Below are positions 22,151 through 34,640 of a DNA stretch of 64,000 nucleotides, piece by piece. The position numbers and the translations under genes are program-made. A model generated the notes under the pieces. That model did not search any database. It saw only the letters and a list, made by a program, of their open reading frames with translations, and was not told the DNA's origin. Position 1 is the first letter of the stretch, and each line of letters opens with the position of its first letter. Source of the stretch: Azadirachta indica. Its lineage: Eukaryota > Streptophyta > Magnoliopsida > Sapindales > Meliaceae. Location of the stretch: contig CM040445.1 of the NCBI GenBank assembly GCA_022749755.1, positions 17,071,182-17,135,181 of the forward strand, read 5' to 3'.

Positions 22151-22566
22151 ATGATTGCATAATTAATTATCATCCTAGCAAGATAAATGTGGTAGTAGAA
22201 ACACTTAGTAGGAATTATTCAGGTAGTTTATATAGCATGTTTAATTACCACCCAATCACTTATACTCAAGAAATGACGAAATTAAATATTGAAGTTGTGA
22301 AGTATGGAGAAGCAGACCTCTTAGCTCACTTGAGAGTTCAGCCAACCTTAATTGAATATATTAAAGCAGCATAGAAGGATGATCTATGACTTGTTAAAAC
22401 CAATGCTATAGTAACACAACGCGGTATCAGAATTTAGGTTAGATGATAATGGTATCTTGAGATTAGGGAAAAGCTATTGGTACCGGCTAATAAAGAGCTA
22501 GAGGAAAAGTTATAAATGAAGATCCTAATTTGATATTTTTTATGCATTCAGGTAGCACTAAGATAT
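22151..22566 (+). pseudogene. Del/Tekay-type gypsy fragment: RNase H end and linker (left part)
   Basis: The frame reads YDCIINYHPSKINVVVETLS, the typical chromoviral RNase H ending, then LAHLRVQPTLIEYIK and a decayed DNGILRLG and HSGSTKI linker. The last motif is split by the Tat element: it resumes at 36,596 as a (M)CRDLRNIF-like sequence, so the two Del parts are one interrupted element. The upstream pol and 5' LTR are missing; its left edge is fused to the CNL fragment. Confidence 0.85.
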
Positions 22567-23252
22567 TGATACATGAAAATTGATTATAAGCCCGAGCCCA
22601 AGCCTAAGCCAAAATTACATCGTTTTATTAAATAATGTACACAAAAGCACAAGTAGGGTCATGCTATTCTTTGAGACACAACTTATGAGTCATGGTGTAA
22701 AAAGTAAAAATAAGCTCAAGTTTGGCCTAAATCAGTATGATATCTTAGGCCTAACCCACTTGGAGATGCTTAAGTCCAAATTATCCATTGTATGATCAGG
22801 CTAATACATAAGGAACACAAAAACCTAAAAGGTTTTCAATTTTAAACGCCCAAAACTTTAGAATCTGTTTTAGTCCTAAAAATCTTATTTTAATTAATCT
22901 TGCATTAATTAAAATAAGTATTTTATTACAAATAAAATTACTTAGAACAAGTATTTTATTCTAATTAAGATTAATTAGAATGAATATTTTATTACAAAAT
23001 TGAGTTGTAAACACTTCTTTTAACTAGGATTAAATTACACTAATTTAATTTCTAAATAAAGTATTGTCGTAAAGAAATTGACTTGCACCAAAATAAGCTT
23101 ACATGAACTAGTTTTATTCTACCACAACTCCACATCACACATTATAAAAGACTACATAATTCCATGTTCAGAAGATTGGAATTCATGAGCTTATAGCCTT
23201 CCTGAAGGGTGTCCATAAGGAGTACAATCTTCTTTGTGGCAACGTTGGTAAT

Positions 23253-24172
23253 TGTTAGTCTTAATGCTCATAAAAGATTGTTTTGATAATAACAAACATT
23301 AATATTTTTAACCAATCACATTTTTCTTATATCATTTATATCATTTATTGATAAAATTTTTAGCATGAAAAATTTGGAAAGCAATTGTGAAGATTCAAAA
23401 ATATCCAAAATCATGGCATTCACGAAAAGTATGATGGAACCCTTTGACCAAATTGAAGAATGAAGTTACAAGCTTGACATTTTTTATTTTATATTATTAG
23501 TGTATGCTTATGTTTGTAAGTGTGCATAATAACTGTATTAAGCTCAAGAGATTTTCAAAAATAAATATTTTGAGTTTTGAAAATCGGACCAAAATATAAG
23601 TTTTTAAAGTCTGGAATATAAACTAAAACGCAAGGGTTTGAAACCTTAAAAATAGAGTGGAATGCAAAATTTTAAATCTATGAATAGTGCTTGTGGTCAA
23701 CCAAGTGTACCAGCTTAGTCGACCGAACTAGAGGTAAAATTCTTTCTAAGGTCGATTTCATCATTGGTTGACTAACTTGAGCCACTTGGTCGACTAACAA
23801 GGTTAACTTGGTCAACTAACCTTTGGAAAATTTGAATTTCTAAGTTTTTAATGACTAATAACGGCTAATTTTTGGGTTAAAATATGAATATAAGTCATTT
23901 TACTCACTGGAAAAGATTTTGAATATTTGCCAAAAATCCTAAGAATTCATAAACATCATTTAAGCTTCAAAATCATATCTTGAGCTTACAAATTGCCATA
24001 TTCATCTTTTACACATCTTATTCTTTCATTTGTATATTCTTTTGAAGGTGTAAATATTGTTACTAAAATACCACTAAGGCAAGCCAAGATAAGGGTGTAA
24101 GCATTGTCATCAAATCACTCAATTTTTATAACCCAATTCACCCCTATCTTAGTTTGCCTTAGTAGTATTTTA
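23253..24172. mobile_element. Insertion inside the 5' LTR, flanked by GTAAT
   Basis: The 3' LTR has an empty site (TTGGCAATTTTTTC) where the 5' LTR has TTGGTAAT, this segment, then GTAATTTTTT. GTAAT at 23,248-23,252 and 24,173-24,177 would be a 5-bp duplication. The segment starts TGTTAGTC and contains repeated GTCGACC/GTTGACTAA words (23,695-23,820). Its right end is the hairpin listed separately. The family is not recognised. Confidence 0.65.
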
Positions 24173-24176
24173 GTAA
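24060..24176. repeat. Long imperfect hairpin (about 38-bp arms), MITE-like
   Basis: The left arm 24,060-24,097 (TTACTAAAATACCACTAAGG...) and right arm 24,139-24,176 (...CCTTAGTAGTATTTTAGTAA) are inverse complements with about five mismatches, separated by a 41-base loop. It could be a small MITE or a foldback able to form a hairpin RNA. Confidence 0.8.
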
Positions 24177-24768
24177 TTTTTTTACTTTCCAACTATCTTT
24201 CATCATCTAGATCAACCTTAAACACTACCTTAGCGTTTATTATCTTTCCCGCATCCATTAACCTTAACTTAATTGTTTTTATCCTTAAAAAACACCTTGT
24301 TCGTAGGCTTAAGTTCATCAGCTCGTAGACGGTCGTATTAAATTGCTCTGCAAGATGGTCTATTCAATATTAATTTAATTACAATCTACCATTAAACCAT
24401 TTTATTCTTTTGTTTTGATACTGGAACTATCTTGCTCCCACACACATCGTGGACTTGTAATTTGTGTTCCGTGCTTTTTCTAAGTCTTTCTTAGGTACAA
24501 AAGAGGTAACAAGTGGCATAGCATATCTCTTCATTTAATCCAAGCCAAGTCTCCGAAAGTTACAACATCACGACTCTTAAACCATCTAATATGATCCAAG
24601 GGATGTGATGGACCTTACTGACCGCAACTTACAAAAGAGGTGTGAAAGCTCAATTTGGATCCAGAGGCACAACGGTATCGAAGCTCATTGAAAGTGATAT
24701 CAAGTCTACGCGAGTGATCGACCAATCACAATTTGACACCTAGATTAGGTAGATCTCCTCTGCAAACA

Positions 24769-26860
24769 TTATAGGTGACTCAATTGGAGAGTTTGGCCAG
24801 GATCTTATAAGATATAGCGATTACAAGGAGCAACAACCAAAATAATGGTGACAATCAAGCAAACTTCTACACGTAAGACAATACCTCTATCACGTACTGA
24901 TGATATTTGACCAGAACAACATGGTAATGGTCAAGATATAACTCACACCAACATGATTCTTATTATGCAGATGATACAAGATATGCGTAAGAAAATAGGG
25001 GATCTTCGTATGATAATAGCAATACATCCTCCTAATCCTCCTCTTCAGCCAATGGCTGTTGCTGAAAAGACACTAAAGGCTTCTGCAAACAAGCCCATGC
25101 CAGAATCTCAGTTACCCATAACAAGCATGGACTTAATATCTTTTGTTAAGCAATACATATAAAGTCACACTACATTGGAAATAGAGTACGCGCCACTCCT
25201 TCCTTTCTTAGAAGAAATAATGCAGAAGCTATACCTAGAAAGCTATAAGACTTCGAAATTCATGCTTTTTAATAAGAAGGAAGGAAATCTCAAGCAGCAC
25301 ATTACCCTTTTCATAGACACACAAGCAGCACATTCACAAAGAGGAATTACAACTAAGGGAGTTTTCTAAATCACTGACTGGCTAAGCATATTCTTGATAC
25401 ACTAATCTAACATTAGGATCTATACATTAATAGTGAGATTTAGCCATGAAGTTTTGTCAGAAATATTTTTAGAGCGAAGAGCGAGTGACATTACTCCAAC
25501 TTAATATTACAAAGAACACTACATAGGACCTCTTTTAGATTTTACGAAATGCTTTTGTGATCTTATGTTGGAATGCCATGAATAGAAGAAAGAAAAGGAA
25601 ATCGTAGAAATATGTGTGAACAATATACTACTTGATTTTTGAGTTCACTTAAAGAATGTCAACCAGGGTGTCTTCAATTAACTCCTGGAAGCTGCAAAAA
25701 GAACCTTTCTTTTGGTTAAACAACCCACAGTTGGGAAAACATTGAAAGAAATACCCCACACGATGTATATGGAAAAGAGGAATGTTCCACGAATTCAAAC
25801 AACGGTAAGCTATATGGGAAAGGACCGTAGGGAGAGCTTTTACTTGAATAACCTATTCCTTGCAATGATATTGAGCTCAAAGAGATTCTTGAGAGATGGA
25901 CTGATGACAGTTTGTTCAAACCATCGTCTTTATAAATAAGTCTTATAGAAGGATAGGCGTAACCCCAAGTTTTGTTGTGTCATTAAACAACCAACCACAA
26001 TATGAGAAATTGCAGGTTTATTCAAAATCTTATTCACGAGAAGATCATAGAAGGTGTGCTAGTTTTGCCTCCTGAAAAGTAGAATGTAGACACCAACCCT
26101 TTACCTTGTTACAACATGGCAGCAACTGCATCCCTATTAAGATTACACCGACAAATTCCAAGAAAAACGAAATAGCCAGAATTGTCACCAAACCATCCAT
26201 TGACCCTTTGAAGGAAGAACACGAAGAATATCAAATGATAATGAAGAAAGTGCTTCAACAAAATCCTGAATTCAGGTCTCTTTTCAATTAGATAGATTAC
26301 GGTCCTGACACACAAAGAGCTACCATAAAAATGCTCATCAAAATCTTCACTCAATATGACCCCTAAGCATCACATTATTGAGGCTCATGTCAATTCAGCA
26401 TACTTGGAGACAACCAACACCATCATCTTCTCAAAAGAAGGCTTGACAAAAAAGAAGCTAGATTTCTGCAGTAGGGATCCTAAGTCAGCTGAAGAAAATA
26501 ATTTGATTTTCATTAACACTGAAACTAGAAATAATGTAGAGATAAAGGCACAAAATTAGGATAAGATATTCTCAACACCAAAATACATGCAAGATGGATT
26601 CCGTAGTAAATAAAGAACTATAGGAAGTTTACTTAAGCATATACACGAATATTCAGAAAAGAAAGTTTTTATAAGTGTAAACCTGACAACAAATGAAGGG
26701 AACAACTAGCGTTATTGTTTAGAAAGTACCAAGATACCTCTGCCTGGGGATACAGTGACATCCCATACTAGATGTTAAGATGATTTGTCACGCTCTAAAC
26801 ATTCAGCCAAGATCAAAACTTGTCAAGCAATAACAAAGGAAACTTCCACCTATAAATAAA
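24769..26860 (+). pseudogene. Tat element gag/protease region, decayed
   Basis: It lies between the 5' LTR and RT, where gag and protease belong. Open pieces at 24,953-25,162, 25,175-25,369, 26,106-26,291 and 26,356-26,559 are consistent in position but carry no motif I can assign with confidence. Assignment is by context. Confidence 0.5.
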
Positions 26861-26889
26861 GGAAAAAAACAAAGAGGACGTACAAAAGC

Positions 26890-29800
26890 TAATAAACATA
26901 GATTTCATTAAGCTTATCAAGTATCCAACTTGGTTAGCCAACATAGTACTAGTTAAGAAAAAGAACGGATAGATTTGAATTTGTGTAGACTTCTAAGATT
27001 TAAATGAAGCTTGTCCAAAAGATGAATTCTCGCTACCAAACATGGATATCCTTATAGATTCTATTTTAGGCCAACGCATGCTATTATTCATGGATGGTTT
27101 CAGCCAATATAACTTGATCAAAATGGCACTGAGAGATGCTAAAGAAACCACGTTCAAAAGACCCATAGGCCACTCTACTACATAATAATGCTCTTTGGAC
27201 TAAAAAATGCAAGTGCAACATACTAACAAGTCATGAAGGTGATATTTCATGACTTAATGGGGAAAGAAGTTGAGGATTACGTAAATGATCTAATGTAAAA
27301 TCCACTATTAGAGACACTTACCTCCTAAACCTCGAAAAAGTCTTTATTAGATGTCAAGCTTACAATCTTAAGATGACCCTAAGAAATGTGCCTTCAAAGT
27401 ATCAGTAGGGAAATTCCTAGGACTCCTAGTATATCATAAAGGTATTAACATATGTCTTGTTAAAATACAGAATATCTCTTCACTAGCTCCTCGGAGATAT
27501 CCCAAGGAATTAAATAGCTTGATAAGTAAGTTTTTTTTATAGTCGAAGATTCATTCATGGCTTGGCTACCCCTGTCTCTGTTTATAACTTTGTTACTGAT
27601 AAAAAATGTGAAGTACGAATATGGATTGCAGCAAAAGAAAACTTTTAAGAGAATATAACACATGGTCTTGAATCTACCTACCTTGAAAGTAGCCATTTGA
27701 GACAAACTATTGCGTATCTATCTAGTTGCAACACCCATAGCTATAAAGGCATTACTGGCTTAAATTGAAGAAGATGAGCAAAAGTACCTGATGTACTATG
27801 TAAGTAGATAACTCTTAAAGACAAAAGCTCGAGAACCATAAAGAGAACACATATGCTCAGTACTAGTATATGCTTCCCAGAGATTACATGACTACTTTTT
27901 AGCGCACTAGTTATACTTGATGGTCAAAGCGAATTCTATACAATATCTACTACTCAGACTCTTACTGACGGCAAAGCTGATGACATGGTTACTCATGCTT
28001 ATGAAACTTAACATTACATGCATAACCCCAATGCTATCAAGGGTCAAGCAGTAATCGATATAATCATTGCATTCTCCATTCATAAGGATTGTGAACCTTT
28101 AGAGGAAATACCTAGAGGCTTACCCAAAAAAGATTATGCAAATATTTCTAAAGAAAACCCATGGATTCTTTACTTCTTAATGACATCCAAAGCAGAATGC
28201 GCTGGACCTGTAATAATTGACCTTGATAAGCAAAGATTCCCCTTCTCATTCAAACTTGATTTCCTTTATATGAATAATGAGGTAGAGTATGAGGCAGCAA
28301 TCATTGGTCTCTAGATTATCCTAGATACAAGCTTTAAAAAAGTAAAACTATTGAGGGATTCTGCATTAGTCCTATAATAAATAAAAGAGGAATATGTGGT
28401 TAAAGAATCGACTTTGGCACCTCACAAGACATTTGTTCAACAACTATTAAGGCACTTTGACAAAGCTAACATTGTAATATGTTAGCCAAAATCTCAGCAA
28501 GTATGTGAATGAGCTTGCCACATTGAGAACTAAAGCAACATTTAAGGAAAGCATGCTGCATCTTCGTATTAAGAACAAAAAACTTGCGACCTTCATCGAA
28601 GTAAAAGAGGACGATGAGGCCAATATATCTCCTAACAATTGGTGATATGTTATAATGCATGCTCTTTCTTAGCCCACAGAAATATCTAGCCTCAAACAAG
28701 TCAAGGACTTCACTTTGATAAAAGGAATTCTTTACAAAAGAATGCCTGGAGATGTGCTAGTCAGATACGTCTCTCCAACAAAGAGCCAGACATTTATTTA
28801 TGAGCAACATACAATAACATGTAATACAATAGAGAAAATCAATCTTTATAGACATTTATAGAGAGTCAGCTATTACCAGTCAGAAATAAAGCGATAAATG
28901 GGATCAGTTTAGATGGCACCTGTATACTACTTGCTAAACCAAGCAAAAATATTTGCCATCCCAACACCAAGAGATTGGCAAGATCCTTATATTCAATATT
29001 TTAATAACGGCTCTTTACCTGGCAACTAAAAAGAAGCTCACAAACTTTTATGGACAGCCATAAGGTATTTTATGAAGCAAGGCCCTCTGTTTCGTAAGAG
29101 ATTTAAAAGGAAAGCAATAAAATGCCTAAATTAGTTAGAAGCATAAAAAGCTATGCAAGAGATAGATGATAAAGAATGTGAAAAGCACTAAGGTAGAAGA
29201 AGATTATACTTTAAACTTATTGATATAGGCTACTATTGGCCCTTCATGAAAAAGGATACTAAAAATTTTGTCAAGAAGTGCTACATTTACCAAATCTATA
29301 GCAATATTCAACATCAACATCCAGTCACTCTTTCAAACATGGCTTCACCATAACCCTTCCACACTTAGGGTTTGGATCTCATAGGACCTATTTATCCTGC
29401 AGCACAAAGTTACGCTTGGATACTGGTCATGTCAGAATACTTCTCTAAAAAGGTGGAAGCCATCCCTCTGAAAAATGCTATAGGCTCAGCTATAGCTAAG
29501 TTTATAAAGGAGCACATCATATGTCATTTTAAGATTCCCTGAAAACTCATCACAAACAACGGCACTTCTTTCATCAATAGACAAGTAAAAGCTATGCTTA
29601 TTCACTATGGTATCAGGCATAGGAGATCTATACCATACTACTCTTAGGGGAACGGGCATGCTAAGGCTACCAACAAAGCTATTCTAAAAATTCTTGATAA
29701 GATGGTACACGAGTATAATGCTGACTAGAGTGCACACTTGAATGATGCACTCTAAGTCTATAGGATAGCTTTTGGTTTCTCCCCATTCGCATTAGTATAT

Positions 29801-29900
29801 GGAACGGAAACAATAAAGCTAGTATAACTTAGTATCCTAACAATTATGACAATTTTCGCGAGTGTCATTTGTCCTATCATAGCCCTCTTGACATAGCTCA
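26890..29900 (+). pseudogene. Tat element pol: RT, RNase H, second RNase H, integrase
   Basis: RT motifs: YPTWLANIVLVKKKNG (26,923-26,968), CVDF*DLNEACPKDEFSLPN (26,980-27,040), LLFMDGFSQYNLIKM (27,083-27,125) and DYVNDLM in place of the YVDD active site (27,275). At 28,018-28,314 lies the extra RNase H (GQAVIDIIIA; PWILYFLM; FSFKLDFLYMNNEVEYEAAI), diagnostic of the Tat clade. Integrase follows: zinc-finger linker, YYWPFMKKDTKNFVKKC (29,230), LDLIGPIYPAAQSYAWILV (29,372), EYFSKKVEAIPL (29,432) and FSPFALVYGTE (29,777). Numerous stops; not functional. Confidence 0.9.
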
Positions 29901-30569
29901 AACACACGCCTATGAAAAACAAAAAATTGCACAGAAACGTATGGATTCCTATTAAAGATGAATGGCCGTAGCCTACGCAAAAGTTGTGCAAAATTGAGAC
30001 CTTAACCTTCAAAACATAGTTCTCAAAGTAATTGCCATATCAAAAAGAATCTAGCACCTTTTACCAAATTCACTTCACGATGAGAAGGACTATACATCAT
30101 CAAAGAAACATATAGCATTGGGTACTGTCATCGAATCATCGGACCTACAGGATCCCATCAATGGAAAATGGCTTAAGAGATATTACTATTAAAAGCTCAT
30201 ATCACCTAGGGGCTATGACAGGCCAAGACAGAGTAACTTTTTCTCACCTACCTCCAACAAGGTATGTGCTGAACTTCACAAATTATAAAACTTAACTACA
30301 CTAAGATTCTACGAGCATTGATTGCTTATCTGTAGTATTTACTTTTCTATCATATTTATTTTTTGAAAACTCGATTGGAATCTTTGTAAAATTTCTCTTT
30401 CCATTTTATTTAATAAAAAGTTAGCTTCATTCATTTGAATTACAAAGATTCTTTTTCACAAAAATCAAAAATCAACCAAAACCTTGTAGAAATCATTTAT
30501 ACAAAATATATATATATTGATGTATGTATGTGGGTATAAATACCACACTTACAAAAGCTAAATGCAAAT

Positions 30570-30930
30570 GATGCCCCTTAAAAGGAAGATTGCGTAAGTT
30601 CTAGGGCCATCATAATGCTTAAAAGGATGACCGGGTGAGTTCTAAGTTAGTACCTAGAGCCACCACAGTGCCCACGCACACCTAACCACGAAGGATGATC
30701 ATCTTAATTAATTTTGGGTGAGTTCTAAGATCAACTCGATGCCTTCAAAGTTAGGCTAAAGGATGCCTTCTTAAAGCGATGACTGGGTGAGCTTTAGATC
30801 ACACTAGGGCTGTCACGATGCCTATGGAGTTAGGCCTTAGAATGCCCCTATGAAAGGATGATCGAGTGAGTCTTGGGTAACCACCCAAGATCATCATAAT
30901 GTCCACATATCTAGGTCGTAAAATGCTGCA
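30570..30930. repeat. Degenerate tandem array, about five units of 40-84 bp
   Basis: A core AAAGGATGAYCGGGTGAGTTCT ... CAC.ATGCC recurs, with the GTGAG/GTAAG word at about 30,593, 30,633, 30,717, 30,785 and 30,865. Units differ in length and are diverged. A related set of words occurs in the second Tat copy near 46,150-46,400. Confidence 0.75.
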
Positions 30931-31317
30931 AATTATAGACTTGCCATGGAAGAAAAAGTCTTCTTTTACTCTTATTACGCAGGTCATATTCAATACTAGT
31001 AGAAGATTTCTTCACAGCAAAGTCATACGAGGAAAAACAGCAGCCTATGCCTATTGATCATTTAGACTGCATGCATCATGGAGATTTGTACAACTTTATG
31101 AGCATGGTTTTGGCAAAAAGGCAAAAAATGAAATAGGTTTGCTTACGTACTACCAATTTCATTACCAAAAAAAAAAGAATCCGCAACAAGTAAGAAACAT
31201 TTAAGCTACATTCTCCTTACAAATATCATGCACCTATTTGAATAATTAGATCATCATTCTCTAAGTGACCAGAGCTTCATTATTATTTCAATTATTGTCA
31301 CTTTTCTACTAGCGTAC

Positions 31318-31319
<2 letters not shown>

Positions 31320-31349
<30 letters not shown>
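31320..31349. repeat. (CA)n microsatellite
   Basis: About 14 uninterrupted CA units, followed by a related ATACACATATG stretch; a separate AT run lies at about 31,444-31,468. Confidence 0.95.
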
Positions 31350-31355
<6 letters not shown>

Positions 31356-31739
31356 ATATGTGGCTAACCCTTCTCGCAAGTAAATAAAGATACAACATGT
31401 GTGCGATGGTAGTAGAAGTACGGCCAAAATATCAAATACTTCATATATATATATATATATATATATACCTAACTACTAATAAGATATATCAACTTTGTTT
31501 GGAAAAAGTCAATTGCAGGAAAAAGAAAGGATTACACACGAAAAGAGAAAAAATAGTGCAAGTTTAAAATCACTATAGTTCGCTTACCGAATAAATAAAA
31601 TACGATCACAATTAAGGGGCCGTAAGGAAACCAAACAAGCAAAAGGTGCCTTTTAACTTTCACAAATTATTGCACGTACATTTGTCAATCATTCGATCGA
31701 TATTTTGTGCCTACGTTCCCTTTCTATAGCCTTTCTAAA

Positions 31740-34640
31740 CAGGCTTGACCGTCTGCTTGTTCATCATCAGAGTAGGATCCACCACTGATTGACAGAGTCT
31801 TCCATAAATAATAGGCGCAATGTGAACTATGAAATCCATCACAGGCTTCACTACGAACCCAGCTTGTTAAGCATCCTAGCAGGCTTTCTTCCAAGCAAGT
31901 AGCATATCCAAGATCATGTCTTCATAATCCATTTGTCCGATACCATGCAAGACTAAGCCAATCACGTAAATAATAAGCCCCCCACGAAGCAAGAACACTG
32001 CCAGCATGAAGCTAATTCAGGAACCCTCTTTAGAAAAGCTTACATATGTTAGATCGATTCAAATAGGATAGAAGCACCTAAAAAAGGAAGCCGACTACCA
32101 TTGATTGGATACAGTACCTCCGATGGAACAAATTTCACATCACTAATACCAAATCTGTTTCAAAATGAAAGAATGTACTCTCGAGTTGGTCTTGGAAGGC
32201 CTAAGCTAAAAGTTGAGTATAAAGGAAAACACGTATAAAAAGATAATAAGTACTATATAAAGATCCAAATAACTCCATTGTACACGAAGAAATTTTATAT
32301 ACTTGGAGTAAGCAAAGGCGATGAAGAGAAATGCAAAGTAAAATTAGGACTCGCTCTAATAGGGCTAAGGGTCAGGCCAACTCTTTTATCAAAAAAAATA
32401 AAACAAATTAGGCTCATTTCAAACTAAATTATAAGTAAGAGAAGAAGACCTATGATGCATTCCTTAGCTTTACTCAAGGAAACTGGGATTAGCACTCTAA
32501 CCTCTTTAGATGAAGTTTCTTCTTCTAGAATCCCTTACAATAATTTATTGGCAATTGATGAGGAAAAAGGACTAGCTTTCCTTTTCTGACATAACAAGGT
32601 CCCCTCCATAAAAGTATCAACTAGTGGAGCATCCTCCCAATAGGAAAATCACTATTAGGAATAAAAAAAAAAAAAAAACAAGAAGAAGAAAGCAACATAC
32701 AGATCAATAAATGTGAACATACAAACATAACTCACTCATCTTCTAAGTTTGTTCAACACCTACATTAACAAAAGATTCATCTGAAGAATCTGAGTTATCA
32801 GAAGAAAAAGAACTGCTTGACCTCAAAGATATGGTCAATGGCTTGCCACTAGGCCTATTGCCAACATTTTACCATTTAACAGGCTTGTGACAAGAACTCC
32901 TTAATGGGATAGAAAATAGAACCTTAGCAAAAGCAATCTTTTATTTGGAAGCGCTTGATTTTAGAGTAGAATCTTTTGCAGGATTTTGGATTTTTCAACA
33001 ATAACTATAAGGAGACAACAATATGCACTTGCTCCTAGGAGTTTGCGAAAAGTTCATAGAACTAGAAGAAACAACTACTATATCAGTTATAGGAGAATGA
33101 GGAGTTGGCAAGGGAGTTTCTAGTTCATCAGATGTCTTTTGTGCTGTAACTCCCAGCACAAGACAACGGTCAACATAAATTTCAATATAGGGAAGTTTTT
33201 ACTTCCTCGTGTTCTAGATGGTAGAAGTTGAACTAAGTTTTAAGCAATCATGGAATATTTGATTATTTAAACTTACCAAGTCTTCTAGTTGACCAAAGGC
33301 ATAATCAACAAAAGACAAAAGCAACTTCCTCCAACATTACTTATACAGAGTAGTGGACACCTATGCATATCTGCGCCAGTGACTGCTACATCCTTAATTT
33401 GAAGTTTTTGATGATTGGAGAACTTCAGCATAATAAAATGAAGAGGTATCATGTCCAAACCAAATTATTTCCACACACGATGAGGCTGATAGGAAAGAAC
33501 CACTTCAACATAAGAATGCCAACCAGGCTAATAACTCACGAAATATACGCCATATATCAAATGTCATACTTCATAGACATCCTCACTTGTTGTAAACTTG
33601 TAAACTTGTCACCTATAAAAACTCTACATTTAAGAAAATAGAACATGTTATCCAATCCTAAATACAGGAAAAAGACAATGCATACCTCCTTATCAAGATG
33701 GCTTAACAAATCTCCATAATATGGGCGTTGATAAAATCAACACATACACAATAGTAATTTGGTAGCATTGAGAGGTAGAAAAGTATAGTATAGGAAATGT
33801 TCCATCAAGAATATTTAAAGGAAATGAGAGTCCATGGGAGAATCAACAATATGACATCCCGCTTCATCCATTTCATCAAGGTGTATTAAATCAAGCTGAT
33901 GATATGGAATGCCCAGGTAAAGGGCAGCCAGAGGAAAGCAACAACTATGGGCTATGCGAATAGCCAGGAGAAAGACACTTTTGAATTGCATCCATCAAGC
34001 TGTTTCTAAAGGAAAACATAATCAAACACAGAGCAACCATTACTTCCAAATGATGGCCCGACTGATAACCTTCACTATGAACAAAAGTTTTTTCTACAAT
34101 AATTTCCCAAAAATACTTCGGCCAGTCCCGGTATGTACAATAAATGGAGTTTGTGAGTGATCGCTAAGGCCTTTTCACTACGTTTTTCCGCCTCCAAAAG
34201 TTGGATATTAAAAGGATTCTCATCCCTAAGCACCGATAGGCAAAGATTGGCAGCCACATTTTCGATAGTTAGAGTGAATTCTTCTCATGGGGTAACAAAA
34301 GTATTGGTGTCCGAACTCTATCTTCACACAATGATGCAAAAAAGGTCAATCTTTACCTATTGATAATGTTCATGAAGAGAAAATTGAGGCAAAAACTTTT
34401 GTACAAGACAACACATCATAAGTAACGGCATTTTCTAGTTCCAATGCAACCTAATCATTCCAACTTTGACTACAAGCTGATGTAAATCTAAATTGAATAG
34501 AGACTAGTCTGAAATTATTTACAACCAAAAGAAGTCTTGAAATACTACAGGGAATGCTAAAATGTACATCATCAAAAGTGGATTTTGGCAAAAGTTCTTC
34601 AAAGATCAACTCCGCCATTGAAGCCAATATCTCCACAAAG
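31740..34640 (-). pseudogene. Antisense reading frame of the Tat element, possibly plant-mobile-domain-like
   Basis: On the strand opposite to pol, coherent protein-like pieces run from 34,636 (MEILASMAELIFEELLPKST) through 34,257-34,075 (NIQLLEAEKRSEKALAITHK), 33,955-33,790 (LAALYLGIPYHQLDLIHLDE and a decayed FLQ/WERF-like end), an acidic/Ser-rich part near 32,770-32,830, to a C-terminal part at 31,980-31,740 (IGLVLHGIGQMDYEDMIL, AWKKAC, IVHIAPIIYGRLCQSVVDP). The C-terminal part recurs, diverged, in antisense in the second Tat copy (47,420-47,290), which argues it once encoded protein. The middle resembles, from memory, the plant mobile domain. Stops occur, so this copy is dead. Function unknown. 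Confidence 0.55.

Larger units (their letters stand above)
22567..24768 (+). repeat. 5' LTR of the Tat element, with a ~0.9-kb insertion
   Basis: It aligns by eye with 35,311-36,595 over its length (shared TTTTATTA.ATAATGTAYACAAAAG; AATTAATCTTGCATTAATTA; TTAAGTTTGTTATTTCATAA-like end). It is longer because of a 920-bp insertion at 23,253-24,172 that the 3' LTR lacks. LTR divergence is visible at many positions, so the insertion is old. Confidence 0.85.
30290..31739 (+). other. Tat element 3' non-coding region with tandem and simple repeats
   Basis: No gene recognised. Contains the five-unit tandem array (30,570-30,930), a TA-type run near 30,506-30,519, (CA)n at about 31,320-31,349 and (AT)n at about 31,444-31,468. 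Confidence 0.6.
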
